Positions 6,900 to 8,599 of a DNA stretch of 8,599 bases are shown here, in pieces. The stretch's first letter is position 1. Each line of letters starts with the position of its first letter. The stretch is taken from positions 1 to 8,599 of the forward strand of contig CAYRPO010000038.1 in NCBI GenBank assembly GCA_964426305.1. The letters run 5' to 3'. Source of the DNA: CAYRPO01 sp964426305 (lineage in GTDB: Bacteria; Patescibacteriota; Saccharimonadia; Saccharimonadales; CAIOMD01). Below the pieces are notes generated by a model. The model ran no database searches and had not been told where the DNA came from. It saw nothing but the letters and a program-made list of their open reading frames with translations. Made by a program: the position numbers and the translations under genes.

Positions 6900-7594
6900 T
6901 TGCGCTTGACGCTTGCTTTGAGCAATGTTCGCCTTGCTTGGTCTTTCCAGATATGCCAAAAAGTGATGGCAGCAGAGGTGAACATGACAAGCCCAAGAAC
7001 TGGCAAGATATAGTGGTCTATATTGAAGTATTCACCCAACACCTTACCGGCCCAATAGCCAATGATGGTTATAGAGGGTATCCAGATAAGGGCACCAACT
7101 ACGTTATATGTCATAAAGCGTCTATAATTCATGCCAGCTACGCCAGCCATTAGGGGTGATAGCGTACGCACCACTGGTATAAAACGTGCCAAGACGATCG
7201 TTTTGCCGCCGTGCCGGTCAAAGAAATGTTGTGTTTTTTCAACACTTTCTTTGCTAAAGAAGATCGATTCTTCTTGTCTAAATAGTTTTGGCCCGGCGCG
7301 TCGGCCGATCTCGTAGCCAACGGCATTGCCAAGTACGGCACCAATAAACAAAGCAAACAGTACTGCGAACAAATTCAGTTGACCCTGTCCGGCAAAAAAA
7401 CCGGCTGTAAACAGCAGGGTGTCGCCGGGTAAGAAAAAGCCAATTAGCAGTCCGGTTTCGGCAAAGATAGTCAATGCAAGGCCGATCACGCCAGTAGTCT
7501 GGATGATAGATTCAATACTAATGTCGAGCATGAGCAAAAAGCCGATCGCGAACAACAAGACGGCAGCGAGTAAAAAGCGCAATGGTCGTGACAT
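6875..7594 (-). CDS. dedA: DedA family membrane protein (SNARE-associated/VTT domain)
   Basis: Integral membrane protein of 239 residues from the ATG at 7594. The family includes polyprenyl-phosphate (undecaprenyl phosphate) flippases and proton-dependent transporters such as E. coli YqjA. The functional residues known from YqjA (E39, D51, R130, R136) have spacing-matched equivalents: E46 and D58 in FAETGLLIGFFLPGDTLL, and R137 and R143 in ARFIPVVRTLSP. Hydrophobic segments lie at about 6-23, 34-70 (including the re-entrant part), 73-92, 165-185 and 199-217. The tail is basic and ends NFFKK. A start at 7618 would add eight residues (MRDATIGN) upstream. I prefer 7594, because TACAAT lies 7 bases before it and MSRPLRFLL is a normal N-terminus. 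Its 3' end overlaps uvrA by 25 bases. It lies 43 bases downstream of the ABC exporter gene on the same strand, so it may be co-transcribed with it or use its own promoter. Substrate is not shown by the sequence. Confidence 0.93.
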   Translation of the reverse strand: MSRPLRFLLAAVLLFAIGFLLMLDISIESIIQTTGVIGLALTIFAETGLLIGFFLPGDTLLFTAGFFAGQGQLNLFAVLFALFIGAVLGNAVGYEIGRRAGPKLFRQEESIFFSKESVEKTQHFFDRHGGKTIVLARFIPVVRTLSPLMAGVAGMNYRRFMTYNVVGALIWIPSITIIGYWAGKVLGEYFNIDHYILPVLGLVMFTSAAITFWHIWKDQARRTLLKASVKRNYSNFFKK

Positions 7595-7601
7595 GTTGCC
7601 T

Positions 7602-7607
7602 ATTGTA
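7602..7607 (-). promoter_or_regulatory. Possible -10 box of dedA
   Basis: TACAAT on the minus strand lies 7 bases before the dedA ATG at 7594. The -35 region is poor. It fits the short-spacing pattern of the other genes in the window and would give a message starting at or next to the ATG. The 43-base gap to the upstream exporter gene leaves co-transcription equally possible. Confidence 0.35.
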
Positions 7608-7637
7608 GCATCTCGCATGCCCTAGAAGCCTGAAAAG

Positions 7638-8599
7638 CTATTCATCGATGAACCCGCCGGACTGGTGCGCCCACAGCCTGGCGTATGTACCGCCAAGCGC
7701 CAACAGTTCTTTGTGCGTGCCTTGTTCGGTGATCAATCCTTTTTCAACGACAACGATTCGATCCATCTTTTGAATGGTGCTTAGACGATGAGCAATGACG
7801 ATCGATGTTTTTCGTTCCATGAGCTTAAAGAGTGCATCTTGGATAAGCAGTTCCGATGCCGAGTCGAGTGCGCTAGTAGCTTCGTCGAGCAGCAAAATTG
7901 GCGCATCTTTGACGATCGCGCGTGCGATGGCAATGCGCTGTTTTTGGCCACCGCTCAATTTGACGCCCCGTTCACCAACTAATGTGTCGAGCCCTTTTGG
8001 CAGTCCGGAAACGAATTCAGCAGCATTGGCTTGCTGCACAGCATTGTCTATATCTTCGTCGGTCGCATGTAGCCGACCGTATCGAATGTTTTCACGCAGT
8101 GTACGATGAAAGAGCATTGGTTCTTGCGGTACAAAGGAAATTGATTCTCGCAGTGATTCTTGGGTGATGTCGCGGATGTCGTGGCCATCGATTGTGATGC
8201 GTCCACCGGTAACGTCGTTGAACCTGAGCAGTAAATGCACAAGTGTTGTCTTGCCAGCACCCGAGTGGCCAACAAGCCCAATTTTTTCTCCATTTTCAAT
8301 GCGCAAGTTAACGTGCCGCAAGACATGTTCGCCGTCCGATTCGTATTGGTAGCTGACATCTTCGAGCGCAACAACTGGCTGTTTTATGACAAGATTTGTA
8401 GCACGTGGAGCATCCATGACCTTTACGGGTTGGCTTAGAATGTCGGTCATAGGTGCGGCTTCGAGCAGCGTCTGGTCGTATCCGTTGATAATCTCGCTGA
8501 GCACAAACAACTGTGATGATACGCGCTGCAAGTACGCCATCAGAAAAACGAGTGTTGCAAGTGCGAGCCTGCCGTCCAGAACCATGTAAGCACAGATGC
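7638..8599 (-). CDS. Type I ABC exporter, permease-ATPase fusion (3' part)
   Basis: Exports an unknown substrate across the cytoplasmic membrane using ATP; the architecture is of the MsbA/multidrug type. The reading frame is open through the right edge (ICAY precedes the Met at 8585), so the N-terminus and most of the membrane domain lie outside the window. Numbered from that Met, residues 1-40 are the last membrane helix and its cytoplasmic extension (LALATLVFLMAYLQ). The ATPase follows: Walker A GHSGAGKTT at 106-114, Q-loop Gln154, signature LSGGQ at 210-214, Walker B with D234 and catalytic E235, and H-loop His266. All catalytic residues are present, so this half is a competent ATPase site. 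The Met at 8585 is internal and is not taken as the start. In such exporters the partner may be itself (homodimer) or an adjacent half-transporter, and that gene would be outside the window. The substrate cannot be told from the part seen. Confidence 0.95.
   Translation of the reverse strand, partial: ICAYMVLDGRLALATLVFLMAYLQRVSSQLFVLSEIINGYDQTLLEAAPMTDILSQPVKVMDAPRATNLVIKQPVVALEDVSYQYESDGEHVLRHVNLRIENGEKIGLVGHSGAGKTTLVHLLLRFNDVTGGRITIDGHDIRDITQESLRESISFVPQEPMLFHRTLRENIRYGRLHATDEDIDNAVQQANAAEFVSGLPKGLDTLVGERGVKLSGGQKQRIAIARAIVKDAPILLLDEATSALDSASELLIQDALFKLMERKTSIVIAHRLSTIQKMDRIVVVEKGLITEQGTHKELLALGGTYARLWAHQSGGFIDE

Noticed and set aside
8048..8374. Minus-strand open frame of 108 residues overlapping the exporter ATPase
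   Set aside because: It overlaps the Walker A to signature region in another frame; the exporter frame is unmistakable.
73..8599. TGA recoded as a sense codon, as in some CPR groups
   Set aside because: All genes read through at normal length with TGA treated as a stop, and no in-frame TGA is needed.
1..8599. CRISPR array, tRNA or rRNA gene, insertion sequence, phage or defence module
   Set aside because: I saw no regularly spaced repeats, cloverleaf-like segments, transposase motifs or inverted terminal repeats; nearly all of the sequence is covered by the eight genes described.

Overview
The window holds eight protein genes packed almost end to end. It has no RNA gene, mobile element, CRISPR array or phage-like module that I can see. 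The order is: exonuclease I (sbcB, +); a small membrane protein (-) and a PGPGW-type membrane protein (-) that look like one operon; an unrecognised soluble protein (+); prephenate dehydratase (pheA, -); uvrA (+); a DedA-family membrane protein (-); and the 3' part of a type I ABC exporter (-) that runs off the right edge. No stretch longer than 300 bases lacks a gene.

The source is bacterial with the standard genetic code, since no in-frame TGA interrupts any gene. Base composition looks fairly balanced by eye. The very short spacers, overlapping convergent genes, small membrane proteins and the wording of UvrA fit a small-genome lineage such as the Patescibacteria/CPR (for example Saccharibacteria). 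That placement is an inference and is not proven here. The 100-N run and the duplicated 55-base ends around it show that this is a draft assembly, probably a metagenome bin or single-cell genome.

Layout: 1-72 holds a rho-independent terminator of an upstream gene, directly in front of sbcB. In 73-1664 sbcB is interrupted by an artificial gap; collapsing the duplicated 55 bases restores an uninterrupted 478-residue ExoI. 1661-2393 is the two-gene membrane-protein operon on the minus strand. 2394-2488 is a divergent promoter region. 2489-3202 is the orphan protein. 3199-4029 is pheA. 4030-4088 is a 59-base divergent promoter for pheA and uvrA. 4089-6899 is uvrA. 6875-7594 is dedA. 7638-8599 is the exporter.

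Functionally this is mostly housekeeping: DNA repair (ExoI, UvrA), envelope and membrane functions (PGPGW, DedA, ABC exporter) and one aromatic amino acid enzyme. Regional patterns are more unusual than any single gene. Each of the three convergent pairs overlaps at its 3' ends. Six genes have a -10-like box only 6-9 bases before a start codon, which suggests leaderless or near-leaderless transcripts. Six of eight stop codons are TAG and none is TGA. I did not find a convincing new multi-gene system.
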